In this document: piece after piece, positions 62,862 through 64,000 of the stretch
Layout: every line of letters starts with the position of its first letter
Position numbering within the stretch: position 1 is the first letter of the stretch
Origin: Lycocorax pyrrhopterus obiensis
Lineage: Eukaryota; Chordata; Aves; Passeriformes; Paradisaeidae
Reading direction: 5' to 3'
Length of the DNA: 64,000 nucleotides
Assembly (NCBI GenBank): GCA_014706295.1
Contig: JACSVZ010000014.1
Span: 72,763,697-72,827,696 of the forward strand
Position numbers and translations under genes: made by a program
Notes under the pieces: model-generated
What the model was told of the DNA's origin: nothing
Database searches by the model: none
What the model saw: only the letters and a program-made list of their open reading frames with translations

Positions 62862-64000
62862 AGTGACACAATACTGGAAAACATTTTGGGCAGGACCCCA
62901 ACGTGCTGTCAGCTTAAGATAAAGCCCTTTGCACCACATTCCATCAGTACAAATTACTGGAGAAGCTCCATAAAAACAACACCTATATTTGTGAACTGGG
63001 TCATGGTGCTAATTCTACATCTCCCCACTTCTGACAGGCTAAAGAGAACTGAAAATTATTAGCCAAGCAAATTGACTGAAAACTTGATTACCAGCTGGCA
63101 AAAGACTTCAGACGGAGCTCAGAAACCTCAGTGACACTGAGAAAAATAATAGGTAAAGTGGAAATCATTTCAGTTCAGATTCTGCAAAGTTTCAGGTAAA
63201 TGGGGAGATTTCCTATCTTTTTATCTAATCCAAGAACTGCTACTGCCACATAAAGTGCAAAATAGAAAAATGGAGATAGAGACTGGTAGAATGGATGTTC
63301 CATATGGCAAGTCTTACAATATTTCTACTAAAATTTGGCTTATTTAGAAGAATTTAAACAAATATATCAGTATCATCTTAGTTGTCCCCTACACACAGGA
63401 CTCAGATATTCATAAACAGACAATTACTCAGTCCAAGGCCTCTGTATATGTCTTTGCAATAGTTTGCCTCCACAGGTTTTCCTTCAACAATCAATACTAA
63501 ATAAAATGAACCTGCATTTCAGGCAAACATAGTCAGAATTTCAAAATCAAACTGACCAAATACAGTGGGGAAAGGGCATTTCTCATTGCAATGGACTGGG
63601 ATGTAAATGAACAAAAAAGCAGGATTGGGCATATTTCTACACCATCCTAAAAAAATGCAATTTTTAAACTAATAAAACAGGATTGTAAATTCAAACATTC
63701 CTAGCTGGCGTCAAACCACAACCTTCTACATCAAAATGAGATAATTCTCCTGCTGATTTAAACAGAAATCTTTGCTAATCATGGGAAATGTCTCTGTGTC
63801 CACAGCAGTTTAAAGAGTTCATAATCTTTGAATATTACAGATAGAAATGGAAAATAGGTATTCTCAAATGTAATTTGCCACATATTTAGGAAAAATAAGA
63901 GGTTTTTGAAGAAAATACTGCCAATCCCATTGCAGCTCTGAGGCAACTTGACGCAGAGCTGTAGCCACCTCCCAGAACATGTGGAAATATTTCCAGAAGT
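62862..64000. other. Gene-free end of window
   Basis: AT-rich. A plus frame after the acceptor at 62862 runs about 65 codons to TAG at 63060-63062 without recognisable motifs. Nothing else seen. Confidence 0.5.

Noticed and set aside
1..64000. Bacterial operons, CRISPR arrays, phage genes, tRNA or rRNA genes
   Set aside because: No compact coding, regularly spaced repeats, tRNA box words or rRNA sequence; composition and repeats are those of vertebrate nuclear DNA.

Overview
This window looks like vertebrate nuclear DNA, most likely from a bird and probably a songbird. The evidence is AT-rich sequence with long gene-free stretches and low CpG. It also holds at least six fragments of chicken-repeat 1 (CR1) LINE 3' ends, whose wording is typical of birds (pieces such as 'caaccccctgcccaaccc' and terminal 'gattctgtg' repeats), and an LTR-like element of avian endogenous-retrovirus type. 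No bacterial operons, phage, CRISPR arrays, rRNA or tRNA genes are visible. Almost every long open frame is chance, CR1 or low-complexity sequence.

The most gene-like region is the left part on the minus strand. Reading right to left there are four open segments bounded by good splice signals or a stop: 9166-8960, 8715-8511, 7371-7267 and a stop-ended segment 5093-4978. A weaker short piece at 6330-6279 is needed to join the last two. Their splice phases agree (2/1, 0/0, 0/0, 1/2). The last piece is followed within 25 bases by overlapping AATAAA signals. A further stop-ended, CpG-rich segment at 11205-11100 has a strong acceptor and the same entry phase as the 9166-8960 segment, so it could be an alternative last exon or the end of another gene. 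I do not recognise the protein, and this model rests only on splice and codon logic.

Layout: 1-1.2 kb no gene; 1.17-1.75 kb CR1 (+); 2-11.2 kb candidate minus-strand 3' gene end; 11.2-22 kb intron-like or intergenic with small candidate exons, simple repeats, an ancient repeat, a perfect 20-bp palindrome and a G-quadruplex motif; 22.0-22.56 kb degenerate quasi-tandem interspersed repeat; 26.49-26.92 kb CR1 (-); 32.08-32.21 kb CR1 (+); 38.3-38.72 kb solo LTR candidate beside a CpG-rich patch; 39.9 kb CR1 (-) scrap; 45.46-45.77 kb CpG-rich candidate 5' exon; 48.2-48.35 kb CR1 (+); 49.87-50.28 kb CR1 (-); 55.4-55.7 kb and 61.2-61.4 kb AT-rich blocks dense in developmental transcription-factor words; 58.63-58.83 kb a 203-nt pure purine compound microsatellite; 62.5-62.83 kb GC-rich patch; the rest has no recognisable feature.

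The window therefore most likely lies in an intron or between genes, with one unnamed minus-strand gene end at the left and scattered possible regulatory elements. Exon calls are moderate to low confidence throughout. CR1 and simple-repeat calls are high confidence.
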